Below are positions 18,434 to 27,266 of a DNA stretch of 51,156 nucleotides, piece by piece. The position numbers and the translations under genes are program-made. The stretch lies in NCBI GenBank assembly GCA_035295745.1, contig DATGIL010000062.1, positions 1-51,156 on the forward strand, written 5' to 3'. Every line of letters starts with the position of its first letter. The stretch's first letter is position 1. The notes beneath the pieces are model-generated. The model was not told the origin of the DNA, searched no databases, and worked only from the letters and a program-made list of their open reading frames with translations. Origin of the DNA: JAIQFL01 sp035295745. Lineage in GTDB: Bacteria; Acidobacteriota; Terriglobia; Bryobacterales; Bryobacteraceae.

Positions 18434-19210
18434 ATGGGTACCAATTCGCCAATTGAGTGGACCGACGTAACCTGGAATCCGGTGACCGGCTGCACCAAGA
18501 TCAGCCCCGGCTGCAAGCACTGCTATGCCGAGCGCATGTCGATGCGACTCCAGGCGATGGGACAGCGCAATTACCGCAACGGGTTCGATGTCACCCTGCA
18601 GCCGCACATGCTGGAGTTGCCTCTGCGTCTGAAGTCGCCGCGCCGCATCTTCGTCAATTCGATGAGCGACCTGTTCCACGAGGACGTTCCGCTCTCCTAT
18701 ATTCAGGACGTCTTCGCGGTGATGCGCCGCGCGCATTGGCATCAGTACCAGGTGTTGACCAAGCGATCGGAGCGTCTGCGCGATACCAGCCCGCTTCTAG
18801 AGTGGGTGCCGCAAATCTGGATGGGTGTGAGCGTGGAGAGCGAGGACTACTCCATGCGCATCGACCACCTGCGCGAAACCGCCGCGCACATCAAGTTTCT
18901 TTCCATCGAGCCGCTGCTCGGGTCGCTCCCGCATCTGAATCTGCTTGGAATCGATTGGGTAATTCTCGGCGGCGAATCCGGCCCTGGAGCACGTCCCCTC
19001 GATCCCGCGTGGGTGACGGACATTCGCGACCAATGCACCACCGCGGGCGTCGCCTTCTTCTTCAAGCAATGGGGTGGCGTCTTCAAGAAGCGCACCGGCC
19101 GCGAACTGGAAGGCCGCACCTGGGACGAACTCCCACAACAACAACGTGGCGCAAACACTCCTGTTTGCCGCGTCGAGACTCAACTCGACGCTTTTCCGGA
19201 CGCCCGCTGA
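18434..19210 (+). CDS. DUF5131 / phage Gp37-Gp68-like protein
   Basis: A 258-aa protein of the DUF5131 family, first annotated from mycobacteriophage Gp37/Gp68. It starts TNSPIEWTDVTWNPVTGCTK and has a cysteine cluster C20-x6-C27-x2-C30, which suggests an iron-sulfur or radical-SAM-like fold; no enzyme activity is established. Other family blocks visible are FVNSMSDLFHE, WMGVSVES, FLSIEPLLG and WVILGGESGPGARP. The ATG at 18434 is chosen because GAGGGGA lies just upstream. The last about 20 residues (from QQQRGANTPV) are read from the dispersed repeat at 19146-19203, so the ancestral C-terminus was probably replaced. Confidence 0.9.
   Translation: MGTNSPIEWTDVTWNPVTGCTKISPGCKHCYAERMSMRLQAMGQRNYRNGFDVTLQPHMLELPLRLKSPRRIFVNSMSDLFHEDVPLSYIQDVFAVMRRAHWHQYQVLTKRSERLRDTSPLLEWVPQIWMGVSVESEDYSMRIDHLRETAAHIKFLSIEPLLGSLPHLNLLGIDWVILGGESGPGARPLDPAWVTDIRDQCTTAGVAFFFKQWGGVFKKRTGRELEGRTWDELPQQQRGANTPVCRVETQLDAFPDAR
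19146..19203. repeat. Dispersed double-hairpin repeat, copy 3
   Basis: Hairpin one is GCAAAC-ACTCCT-GTTTGC (19151-19168), identical to copy 1. Hairpin two is GCGTCGAG-ACTCAA-CTCGACGC (19170-19191): both arms differ from copy 1 at the loop-proximal pair (C:G became G:C), so the stem is preserved by compensatory change. It lies inside the 3' end of the DUF5131 gene. Confidence 0.9.
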
Positions 19211-19492
19211 TTCCGAACCACAAGATCGCGTCCTTGTCTGACAACCGATTCACATCATCTTGCCGTTCTTTTTCGCTTCTAACCCCCCCATTTCAGCGCC
19301 CTCACCGAACTCCCGAAAACCCGTTGACACCCCCTGATACCATCATCTTTATCCTTGCCACGATACCTTGCATTTTCAGGTGGAATCTGAGTTCCCGCGC
19401 GCCTCACCGCAAACGGGGGACTTCGAATCATAGGGCCGCCACGTCCTACCTTTTCACCTCGACCTCACAGCCCTAGAGACTAGTGTCTCTAC
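19211..19492. other. Intergenic gap with a hairpin after the PQQ dehydrogenase stop
   Basis: No gene is seen. A perfect 7-bp hairpin TAGAGAC-TAGT-GTCTCTA lies at 19474-19491, directly downstream of the minus-strand dehydrogenase stop. It lacks a T-tract, so it is at best a weak terminator. The gap is C/T-rich and otherwise featureless. Confidence 0.5.
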
Positions 19493-21070
19493 TCAATCCA
19501 ATCCAAACACCAGCAGTGCGTGACCCGCCGGAATCGCGACATATTGCTTGCCGGCATGCATGTAACTCACCGGATTCGCATCGATGTTGCCGCCCGTCTC
19601 GAACCTCCACAACAGCCCTCCACTCTTCGCATCCAGCGCAAAGAACGTACTGAGATTCGATCCGAACACCAACCCGCCCGCTGTCGTCATCAGACCCGCA
19701 TGCGAAGGCCGGTGCAGCTTGAATTCCCAGCGCAATTCCCCCGTCCCCACGTCCAGCGCGCGCACCGCGCCGTACGGCTCCTCGCCCTTGTACTCACTCT
19801 GCCCGCCTCCATTGAAGAACGCTCCCGCCCGATACTCCGCCTCGCCCTTGTGATAAATTCCTGCCTCTTCCTTGACATTCACATAGTAAAGTCCCGTCTT
19901 CGGACTAAATGTGGAGCTATACCAGTTCGACCCGCCGCCCAAACTCGGCCAGATCAACTTACCCTCCACCGTCGGTTGCGCATCCGTAACCCGCATCGGA
20001 CGTCCCGCCTCATCCAGTCCGGTCGCCCAAGTCTGCTTCACATACGGCCGCCCCGCGATGAACTTCCCGGTGACGCGATCCAGGGCATAGTAGAATCCAT
20101 TCCGATTCGCTAGCACCACCATCTTCCGCGACTGACCGGACACCATGCCGTCGGCTAGAATCGGTGTCTGTGTCGAATCCCAGTCATTCATATCGTGCGG
20201 CGTGTATTGGAAGTGCCATTTCTTCGCGCCTGTATCGGGATCCAGCGCAATCAGGCAGTCTGAGTACAAATTGTCGCCCTGGCGCACGTCGCCATTCCAG
20301 TCAGGTCCCGGATTGCCGGTGCCCCAGTACACCGTGTTCGTCTCCGCATCGTAAACGCCCGTCACCCAGGTAGTCGCCGATCCGGTCTTCCAACTCTCGC
20401 CCGCCCACGACTCATTTCCGGGTTCGCCCTTCGCCGGAATCGTATTGAACCGCCACAGCCGTTTTCCCGTCTTCGCGTCGTAGCCGTCGATGAAGCCGCG
20501 CACCCCGAACTCGCCGCCCGCCATACCGGTGATGATCTTGTCCTTCACCGCCAGCGGCGCTCCGGTGCTCGAATAGCCGTTCTTATAATCGGCCATCGTC
20601 ACGTCCCACCGCATCGTGCCGGTGCGCGCATCCAGCGCCACCAGGTGCGCGTCTGTAGTGGCGTAGTAAACCGTGTTCCCCAGGATCGCGAGCCCGCGAT
20701 TCACCTTCCCGCAGCACAAACGCAGATCCTTCGGCAATTCCTTTTGCCAGGTCCACAGCGGCCGTCCTGTGACCGCGTCCAGCGCCTCCACCAGATTGGG
20801 TGGCTCCGTGACATACAACGTCCCATCCACCACCAGAGGCGATGTCTCAAAGGTGTCCGTCTCATCCACCTGACGCATCCAGGCGATTCGCAACTTGCTC
20901 ACGTTCGACGTATTCACCTGGTCCAGAGGAGAGTAGCGCTGCCCGGAGTAGTCGCGCGAATACGTGAGCCAGTTGTGCGGCTCTTTGTCCGCATCCCGAA
21001 TGCGGTCGAACGGCACATTCACCTGCGCCAGAAGCGCGGCAGGAACGAAAAGACAGGCCCAACGTTTCAT
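19493..21070 (-). CDS. PQQ-dependent (quinoprotein) alcohol dehydrogenase
   Basis: A 525-aa periplasmic dehydrogenase with a signal peptide (MKRWACLFVPAALLAQ) and an eight-bladed propeller with repeated Trp-docking motifs (for example ALDAVTGRPLWTW, ALDPDTGAKKWHF, ALDAKSGGLLWRF). The vicinal Cys-Cys pair in LRLCCGKVNRG matches the disulfide that sits over PQQ in methanol/ethanol dehydrogenases, and PHDMNDWDS matches the active-site Asp region. The start at 21070 has AAGGAGGAG just upstream and overlaps the cytochrome stop by 4 bp. Electrons probably pass to that cytochrome. The alcohol substrate is unknown. Confidence 0.94.
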   Translation of the reverse strand: MKRWACLFVPAALLAQVNVPFDRIRDADKEPHNWLTYSRDYSGQRYSPLDQVNTSNVSKLRIAWMRQVDETDTFETSPLVVDGTLYVTEPPNLVEALDAVTGRPLWTWQKELPKDLRLCCGKVNRGLAILGNTVYYATTDAHLVALDARTGTMRWDVTMADYKNGYSSTGAPLAVKDKIITGMAGGEFGVRGFIDGYDAKTGKRLWRFNTIPAKGEPGNESWAGESWKTGSATTWVTGVYDAETNTVYWGTGNPGPDWNGDVRQGDNLYSDCLIALDPDTGAKKWHFQYTPHDMNDWDSTQTPILADGMVSGQSRKMVVLANRNGFYYALDRVTGKFIAGRPYVKQTWATGLDEAGRPMRVTDAQPTVEGKLIWPSLGGGSNWYSSTFSPKTGLYYVNVKEEAGIYHKGEAEYRAGAFFNGGGQSEYKGEEPYGAVRALDVGTGELRWEFKLHRPSHAGLMTTAGGLVFGSNLSTFFALDAKSGGLLWRFETGGNIDANPVSYMHAGKQYVAIPAGHALLVFGLD

Positions 21071-21834
21071 TTCTCCTCCTTCAACGATGCCAGGTAGGCC
21101 ACCAGGTCCGTCAATTCCGCCTCCGAAAGCTGCCCTCGGTACGACGGCATGCCCGACTTCCCGCGCTGCTTCTCGATCTGCTGCACCTCTGCTTTCCAAA
21201 ACGTGAGGGTGCGGCCGGTCCGGTCACGAACCTGAATCGAAAAGGAGTCCTCATTCACCCGCACGCCCGTTACACGCTCTCCCTCCTTCGGTACCACAGT
21301 CACCAGCAGGTACCCCTCGGGCACGGACGCCGACGGATCGACGATCGACTCGCGCAGGTAGGCGGCACTCCGCCCATCCCCGATTCCCGCCAAATCCGGC
21401 CCCTCGATCCCGCCCTCGGCGTGCACGCCGTGGCATCCCGCACAGCCCTTTCCCCGATAGATCTCGGCGCCGTGAGCGGCATCGCCAGGCACCGGCTTGA
21501 TCGCCACCTTGCCAAGCGATCGCACGTATGCGGCCGTCTGTCGAACTTCGCGCTCCGACATGGCCCCCGCTCCGGGCATCTCGCTGCCGCGAATCCCATC
21601 CTCCAGAACCTTGATGAGCGCCCCGTCGTCCGGCGCGTGTAGTAGTTTGGCTCGAGTCAGTGCCGGCCCACGTCCGCCAATGCCCTTGGGGCCATGGCAG
21701 CGAGCGCATTGCACCTGAAACAGCTTTTCCCCGTTCGCAAGATCGGCGCGGCTGTTGGGAAGCTTCGTCTTAGGTTCCGTCCCTGCTGCCAGAACCGCCA
21801 CGCCCATCACGCACGTAGTGATGGCGACTTTCAT
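21067..21834 (-). CDS. Exported di-heme cytochrome c, partner of the PQQ dehydrogenase
   Basis: A 255-aa protein with a signal peptide and two CxxCH heme sites: C43-x2-C46-H47 and C131-x2-C134-H135. Met in SEMPGAG (Met 86) is a likely axial ligand for heme 1. The second half (heme site, then LRESIVDPSASVPEGYLLVTVV..., FWKAEVQQIEKQ, LVAYLASLKEE) resembles the TIGR02603-type heme-binding domain seen in acidobacteria and planctomycetes. The next gene is the PQQ dehydrogenase, overlapping by ATGA, so this is its likely electron acceptor. Confidence 0.93.
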   Translation of the reverse strand: MKVAITTCVMGVAVLAAGTEPKTKLPNSRADLANGEKLFQVQCARCHGPKGIGGRGPALTRAKLLHAPDDGALIKVLEDGIRGSEMPGAGAMSEREVRQTAAYVRSLGKVAIKPVPGDAAHGAEIYRGKGCAGCHGVHAEGGIEGPDLAGIGDGRSAAYLRESIVDPSASVPEGYLLVTVVPKEGERVTGVRVNEDSFSIQVRDRTGRTLTFWKAEVQQIEKQRGKSGMPSYRGQLSEAELTDLVAYLASLKEEK

Positions 21835-22468
21835 GGCCGTCTATCTTATCCCAAAGAAAAACGGTACGGGAGCCCTAGCTTAGATGGCCGATGCACGTTG
21901 CAGTTGAGGATGCCGCATTTATCGCCGAGGAACCAGAGACGTCGACTCGCTGAAAATCAATGCGGGCAGGAGGTCTGACGCGCTTGGGACGTCGCGTTGC
22001 GCTGGGGACTTCAGTTGGATCCCTCTGCAATATCTCGGCTCTCTCTTCCTTCCGCGTTTGATTCTCAGCGCCTCAGCGCCTCCGCTTGCTCGGCGATGAA
22101 AGCTAAGTCCGCAACCCGCAACGCCCCTCCACAACCGCGCAAGCCCTCCGACTACCTCAGCCTCCTCGATTTTCTCTTTCTTCCGCGTTTGATTCTCAGC
22201 GCCTCGGCGTCTCCGCTTCCTCGGCGATAAGAGCCAAGCCCTCGACCCGCAACGCCCCTCCACAACCGCGCAAGCCCTCCGACTATCTCGGCCTCCTCAG
22301 CGCCCTCAATCCTCCACGTCAATTCATTCACTTGAGAGGTCCGTGCCCTCCTTTTAACCGTAAACCGGCACTTCCAAACCGGCCTTTAACCCGGCGATGT
22401 TATTCTAGAAATATGGCACATGGCCGGAATCCAACGTTCCCGCCTGCCCCCTAGGAAGTACAAAATCC
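21835..22468. repeat. Intergenic region with a 131-bp imperfect tandem duplication
   Basis: No gene is seen in this 634-bp gap. Two imperfect copies of a 131-bp unit start at 22050 and 22181 with TTCCGCGTTTGATTCTCAGC; the second fades near 22300. Both share CAACGCCCCTCCACAACCGC. The unit is C/T-rich on this strand. The last 160 bases lead into the M16 peptidase gene; a TATTCT box near 22400 is a possible -10 without a clear -35. Confidence 0.8.
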
Positions 22469-23848
22469 ATGAAAAAGCGAATTGCCTGTGGCCTGCTTCT
22501 CTGCGGCGCCTTTTTGGCTCAATCCGCCCGCAGCGCGGATGTGACCATTCCAATTGAAAAATTTCAATTGAAGAATGGCCTTCGAGTCATTCTCTCCAAG
22601 GACAACGCGGTCCCCGTAGTGACCGTCTACATGATCTATGATGTCGGGTCGCGCTCCGAAGAGAAGGGCCGCACCGGATTTGCCCACCTGTTCGAACACA
22701 TGATGTTCGAAGGCTCTGCGAACGCCCCCAAGGGCACCCACTTCGCGGCCGTCGAATCGAATGGCGGCACCCTCAACGGCTCCACCCACCCCGACTTCAC
22801 CGACTACTACGAAATCCTTCCCTCGAACAAGCTCGCCACCGCCCTCTGGCTCGAGTCCGACCGCATGCGCAGCCTCTCCATCAATGACGAGAACCTCAAG
22901 AATCAGAAGGAGGCCGTCAAGCAGGAACGCCGCCTGAGCTTCGACAATCAGCCCTACGCGACCGCGATTGTGGACGTCTGGCCCACGGTGATGTACCGCA
23001 ACTGGCAGAGTTCGCACTCCCTCATCGGCTCCTTCGAAGACCTGAATGCCTCCAGCGTCGAGGATGTTTCGAAGTTCTTCAAAACTTACTACGCGCCCAA
23101 CAACGCTGCCCTGGTGATTGTGGGCGACATCCAGCCGGCCGAAACCAAAAAGCTGATCGAGACTTACTTCGACGACATCCCCTCGCAGCCCCAGCCCAAG
23201 CACCCCGACCTCGCCGAGCCCTCGGGATTCCAGGCCGCCACCAAGGTGGTGAAGGACCCGATGGCGCGCGTGCCGGGTGTGGTGATCGGATTCCCCGGAC
23301 CCAAGCGCCGTTCGCCTGACTACTACGCGCTGCACATGATCGATGCCATCCTCACCGGCGGCGACAGCTCCCGCATCCGCCAGGACCTGGTGAAGGGCAA
23401 GCAGTCCGTGCTGCAGTGCGAAGCCGAGCTCGGCTGGCCATTCGCCAGTGCGCTCGATTTCCGCGACCCCGAGCCCTACGCCATGTTCGTTCTCTACAAC
23501 CCCAGCTTCACCGCGAAACAGATTGTCGATCAGTTGCAGGAGGAAATGACCAGGCTGCAGAGCACGCCCGTAGATGCCAAGGAACTGCAGCGTGTCAAGA
23601 CTTTGATTCGCGCTGGAGCCATGAAGGACATGCAGGGCTCGCTCAACCGCGCCAAGACTCTCGCCCAGTATGCCCTCGCCGATGGCAACCCGGAGCTGAT
23701 CAATACCGAATTGGACGCCATGCTGGCGGTCACGCCGGAACAGATTCAGGCCGCCGCCAAGAAGTATCTGGTGCCCGATAAGCGCGCCGTCATGGAAATT
23801 CAACCCGCCCCGAACGGGCAGCCCGGCGACCAGCAGGAGGGGAAATAA
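22469..23848 (+). CDS. Exported M16 family zinc metallopeptidase, catalytic member
   Basis: A 459-aa protein with a signal peptide (MKKRIACGLLLCGAFLAQSARS). The inverted zinc motif HxxEH is present as H73-L-F-E76-H77, and the third ligand Glu is at 153 in KQERR, 76 residues later as expected. Peptidase_M16 and M16_C domains follow. It should cleave short peptides in the periplasm, in a clamshell with the following gene product. The two genes overlap by one base (TAATG). Confidence 0.95.
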   Translation: MKKRIACGLLLCGAFLAQSARSADVTIPIEKFQLKNGLRVILSKDNAVPVVTVYMIYDVGSRSEEKGRTGFAHLFEHMMFEGSANAPKGTHFAAVESNGGTLNGSTHPDFTDYYEILPSNKLATALWLESDRMRSLSINDENLKNQKEAVKQERRLSFDNQPYATAIVDVWPTVMYRNWQSSHSLIGSFEDLNASSVEDVSKFFKTYYAPNNAALVIVGDIQPAETKKLIETYFDDIPSQPQPKHPDLAEPSGFQAATKVVKDPMARVPGVVIGFPGPKRRSPDYYALHMIDAILTGGDSSRIRQDLVKGKQSVLQCEAELGWPFASALDFRDPEPYAMFVLYNPSFTAKQIVDQLQEEMTRLQSTPVDAKELQRVKTLIRAGAMKDMQGSLNRAKTLAQYALADGNPELINTELDAMLAVTPEQIQAAAKKYLVPDKRAVMEIQPAPNGQPGDQQEGK

Positions 23849-25248
23849 TGTTGAAGCGATCGATCTTGACCGTTGCCATGGCCGCATTGGCCCTCGGCGC
23901 CCAGACTGTGGACCGCACCAAGCCTCCGCAGACCGGCCCCATCCCATCGTATAAACTGCCCTCGGTTTACGAAACCAAACTGCCCAACGGCTTGGGTGTG
24001 CTCCTGGTGGAAGATACACGTTTCCCGCTGGTAACCGCGCGACTGGCATTTCTCGCGGGCTCGAAGTACGACCCCAAAGATCTGCCGGGACTTTCCGAGG
24101 CCGTGGCCGCTGTGATGACCGAAGGCACCAAGACCCGCTCGGCCCGCCAGATTTCCGAGGAGACGGACGCCATCGGCGGATCGCTCGCGGCCGGCGCCGG
24201 CGCAGACTCCCTGACCGTGTCCGGAGGCGCGCTTTCCGAGCATTTCACGAAACTGCTCGTCCTGATGGCAGATGTTACGCGCAATGCCGCATTTCCCGAG
24301 GACGAGGTCAATCTCCACAAGCAGGACCGCGTCCAGAACCTGATGCAGCAGCGTTCGGAGCCGGGCTTCCTGGCCGAGGAGAAGATGGCCGAAGTTTTAT
24401 ACGGATCTTCGCCCTACGCCCACATCGCCCCAACTGAGGCGTCGATCGGCAAGCTCGATCCCAAGGTGCTCGCCAACTTCCGCGACACCTACCTCGTCCC
24501 CAACAATGCCACTCTGGTGGTGATCGGAAAACTGCCTGCGCGCGCCGAGGTCATGAAGGCCATCACCGAGCAGTTCGGGTCATGGCAGCAAAAGGCACTC
24601 CCGCCGGTTCCCAAGATGGATACGCCCGCTCCCAAGCGTCAGATCGTCCTCGTCGACCGGCCCGGTTCCGTGCAGGCCGATATTCACGTGGGTAAGCTGG
24701 CTCCCGCCCGCACGACGCCGGAATTTTTCCCGCTGATGGTGGGCAACACGATTCTGGGCGGCGGAGCCAATTCGCGAATGTTTAAAAATATCCGCGAGAA
24801 GGAAGGCTTCGCCTACGATGCCCATAGCGAGTACGACACGCATCGCGACACCGGAGATTTCGAGGCCGTCACCCAGGTGCGCAACGACGTCATCGAGCCT
24901 GCCCTGAAGGCGGTTCTCGCCGAGCTCGATCACATGTCGGGCGCCCCTGTGGCCGCCGACGAACTCACGGGCATCAAGGGCTACCTCGCCGGCATGTATC
25001 TGCTTCGCCTCGAAACCCAGGATGGATTGGCCAATCAGCTCTCCACGATGAAGGTTTTGGGACTGCCCAATGACTACCTGGAAACCTACACCACACGCAT
25101 GCGCTCGGTAGAGCCCGACCAGGTGCTGGCCGCCGCGAAAAAGTACATGGCTCCCGGCGATGCCTCCATTGTCGTGGTGGGCGATGCGTCGAAGATCACC
25201 GATATTCTGAAGAAGTTTGGCGACGTCACGGTCGCCAAGTCAAACTGA
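23848..25248 (+). CDS. Exported M16 family protein, non-catalytic partner
   Basis: A 466-aa M16 homologue with signal peptide (MLKRSILTVAMAALALGA). At the place of HxxEH it reads LPGLSEAVAAVM, so the zinc ligands are missing. It retains the R/Y-type substrate features of inactive M16 partners (for example NTILGGGANSRMFKNIREKEGFAYDAHSEY in the C-terminal half). Active/inactive pairs of this kind form heterodimers in known M16B enzymes. It ends 10 bp from the convergent formamidase gene. Confidence 0.94.
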   Translation: MLKRSILTVAMAALALGAQTVDRTKPPQTGPIPSYKLPSVYETKLPNGLGVLLVEDTRFPLVTARLAFLAGSKYDPKDLPGLSEAVAAVMTEGTKTRSARQISEETDAIGGSLAAGAGADSLTVSGGALSEHFTKLLVLMADVTRNAAFPEDEVNLHKQDRVQNLMQQRSEPGFLAEEKMAEVLYGSSPYAHIAPTEASIGKLDPKVLANFRDTYLVPNNATLVVIGKLPARAEVMKAITEQFGSWQQKALPPVPKMDTPAPKRQIVLVDRPGSVQADIHVGKLAPARTTPEFFPLMVGNTILGGGANSRMFKNIREKEGFAYDAHSEYDTHRDTGDFEAVTQVRNDVIEPALKAVLAELDHMSGAPVAADELTGIKGYLAGMYLLRLETQDGLANQLSTMKVLGLPNDYLETYTTRMRSVEPDQVLAAAKKYMAPGDASIVVVGDASKITDILKKFGDVTVAKSN

Positions 25249-25257
25249 GCGGGCCTT

Positions 25258-26259
25258 TTACTTGAAGATACTTTTGGGGATCATGGCGTGGATACCCTTG
25301 GTCCCATCCACTGCCTGCGTGACGTTGAAATCGATGGCCACGCTGGCGAGTGCATAGGCATCCTCGCGCGAGAGGTGCTTTTCGGTCACCAGAAAATCGA
25401 TGGTCTCGCGGACTGCGAGGATCAGCGCTTGAGTCAGATCGGGATCGAGCCCCATGGCGATCCAGTGAGTCGGAGTTTCGGCGCGCGGCCACTTCAGGTG
25501 CATATCCTTGTGCACGATGAATTGGAAGGTGCCTACCAGCGACGTCTCCATCGCCGTGATGTCCACCTCTCCATTGCCCTGCCCCGCGTGGCCGTCGCCG
25601 ACTTCGAATAGCGCCCCCGGCGCGTGCACCGGAATAAAGAGCTTGGTGCCCGCCACCAGGTCCTTGTTATCGATGTTGCCGGCGTGATCGCCAGGCGGCG
25701 CGCTGTTGAGCTTGCCTTTCGATTCGTCGGGCGCCACGCCCATGCTGCCGAAGAACGGGTGGAGCGGAATCTCGATGTTGTCGGCAAACCTGGCGACATT
25801 GCGCTGCATGTCCAGGGGGATGATCTTAGTGCGGCCGCGCTCGAAATCGGTGGCCGGCAGGACGCCGCGCTGCGGGCTGAAGCCGTTCGACGCGTACGGG
25901 GTGGATAGCTGGATCTTCTGGATCCGCACCTCCAGAACGTCTCCCGGCTCGGCGCCTTCGATAAATACCGGGCCGGTGAGAACGTGTCCGCCAGGTCCTC
26001 GGTCTTCGCGTTTCACGCCTTCGTAGATGGCTTTCAGTTCGGGCTGTATGTCCTCTGGTTTGACGCCCGCATTGGCCAGCGACGTGGGGCTGCTGGTCGT
26101 CATAGTCTGAATCTCGACCGTGTCGCCGGACTTGATGCGCAGTACGGGTTTGGCGTTGTACCAGTAGTAGCCCCAGGCCACCGTGCTGGGCGAGGCTTTG
26201 AGTTGATAGTCCGCGGCCTGCGCCGCTGTGACAGAAAGCAGCAGAAGTAGAATTCTCAT
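25258..26259 (-). CDS. Exported acetamidase/formamidase family protein
   Basis: A 333-aa protein of the FmdA_AmdA family with a signal peptide (MRILLLLLSVTAAQA). Family blocks are GPVFIEGAEPGDVLEVRI, IPLHPFFGSMGVAP, PPGDHAGNIDNKDLVAGT and GDGHAGQGNGEVDITAME; the Asp/His residues in the last two are the metal site. Members hydrolyse small amides to acid and ammonia; the exact amide is unknown, and the export signal is unusual compared with cytoplasmic FmdA. The start at 26259 has GGGA upstream. The repeat array begins just upstream of it. Confidence 0.93.
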   Translation of the reverse strand: MRILLLLLSVTAAQAADYQLKASPSTVAWGYYWYNAKPVLRIKSGDTVEIQTMTTSSPTSLANAGVKPEDIQPELKAIYEGVKREDRGPGGHVLTGPVFIEGAEPGDVLEVRIQKIQLSTPYASNGFSPQRGVLPATDFERGRTKIIPLDMQRNVARFADNIEIPLHPFFGSMGVAPDESKGKLNSAPPGDHAGNIDNKDLVAGTKLFIPVHAPGALFEVGDGHAGQGNGEVDITAMETSLVGTFQFIVHKDMHLKWPRAETPTHWIAMGLDPDLTQALILAVRETIDFLVTEKHLSREDAYALASVAIDFNVTQAVDGTKGIHAMIPKSIFK

Positions 26260-26261
26260 GG

Positions 26262-27175
26262 TGATCCCGAAATTCTATCGTATCGACGAAACGATGTCGC
26301 CAGATCCCCTGCTAACGCGCGCTCGCCACGAGCCACGACCGTAAGGGAGTGTTTTCTGCCTGAACACGAGGCGGTATCAACGAAACGAGCGGCCAGATCG
26401 CCTGCTAACCCTCGTGCCTCAACGAGCCACGACCGTAAGGGAGTGTTTCTTGCCTGAATACGGGCGGTATCAACGAAACGACGTCGCCAGATCGCTTGCT
26501 AATGCGCGCTCGCCACGCCCCACGACCGTAAGGGAGTGTTTCTTGCCTAAATACGGGGCGGTATCAACGAAACGAGCGGCCAGATCGCCTGCGCTCGCCA
26601 CGAGCCACGACCGTAAGGGAGTGTTTCTTGCCTGAACGCGAGGCGGTATCAACGAAACGATGTCGCCAGATCGCCTGCTAACCCTCGTGCCTCAACGAGC
26701 CACGACCGTAAGGGAGTGTTTCTTGCCTAAATACGGCGCGGTATCAACGAAACGAGCGGCCAGATCGCCTGCTAACCCTCGTGCCTCAACGAGCCACGAC
26801 CGTAAGGGAGTGTTTCTTGCCTGAACACGAGGCGGTATCAACGAAACGAGCGGCCAGATCGCTCGCTAACCCTCGTTGCTCAACGAGCCACGACCGTAAG
26901 GGAGTGTTTCTTGCCTGAACGCGAGGCGGTATCAACGAAACGACGTTGCCAGATCGCTTGCTAACCCTCGTGCCTCAACGAGCCACGACCGTAAGGGAGT
27001 GTTTCTTGCCTGAACACGAGGCGGTATGAACGAAACGACGTCGCCAGATCGCCTGCTAACCCTCGTGCCTCAACGAGCCACGACCGTAAGGGAGTGTTTC
27101 TTGCCTGAACACGAGGCGGTATCAACGAAACGACGTCGCCAGATCGCTTGCTTAACCCTCCACGACCGTAATTCA
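26262..27175. repeat. Tandem array of a 94-95-bp repeat, nine to ten copies
   Basis: The core GACCGTAAGGGAGTGTTT recurs at 26337, 26431, 26524, 26609, 26704, 26798, 26892, 26987 and 27082, with a truncated copy at 27164. Most intervals are 93-95 bp; one is 85. Each unit reads GCGGTATCAACGAAACG, CGCCAGATCGC, a variable 20-bp part of two types (CTAACCCTCGTGCCTCAA or GCGCTCGCCAC), then GAGCCACGACCGTAAGGGAG and TTGCCTGAA. The whole unit repeats, so it is not a CRISPR. It lies between the formamidase start and the ADOP permease end. Confidence 0.95.
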
Positions 27176-27266
27176 CCTCCCCAAGCACAAGCCTGCGATA
27201 GCCCTACAGAAGCCTGCCGATCCGATCCGGCTCTCCACGGCCGTCTCACCGAAGTCATGCGTGCGC

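Noticed and set aside
22451..24049. 532-codon minus-strand frame over the M16 genes
   Set aside because: The plus strand has two genes with zinc-site and partner motifs; the antisense frame is Gly/His/Val-rich shadow.
26414..26635. Coding frames across the repeat array
   Set aside because: Frames reading ATTVRECFLP or SHDRKGVF are translations of the tandem repeat in two directions and have no start signals or independent support.
26262..27175. CRISPR array
   Set aside because: The regular spacing is striking, but the whole 94-95-bp unit is repeated, there are no unique 30-40-bp spacers, the direct repeat is far too long, and no cas gene is in the window.
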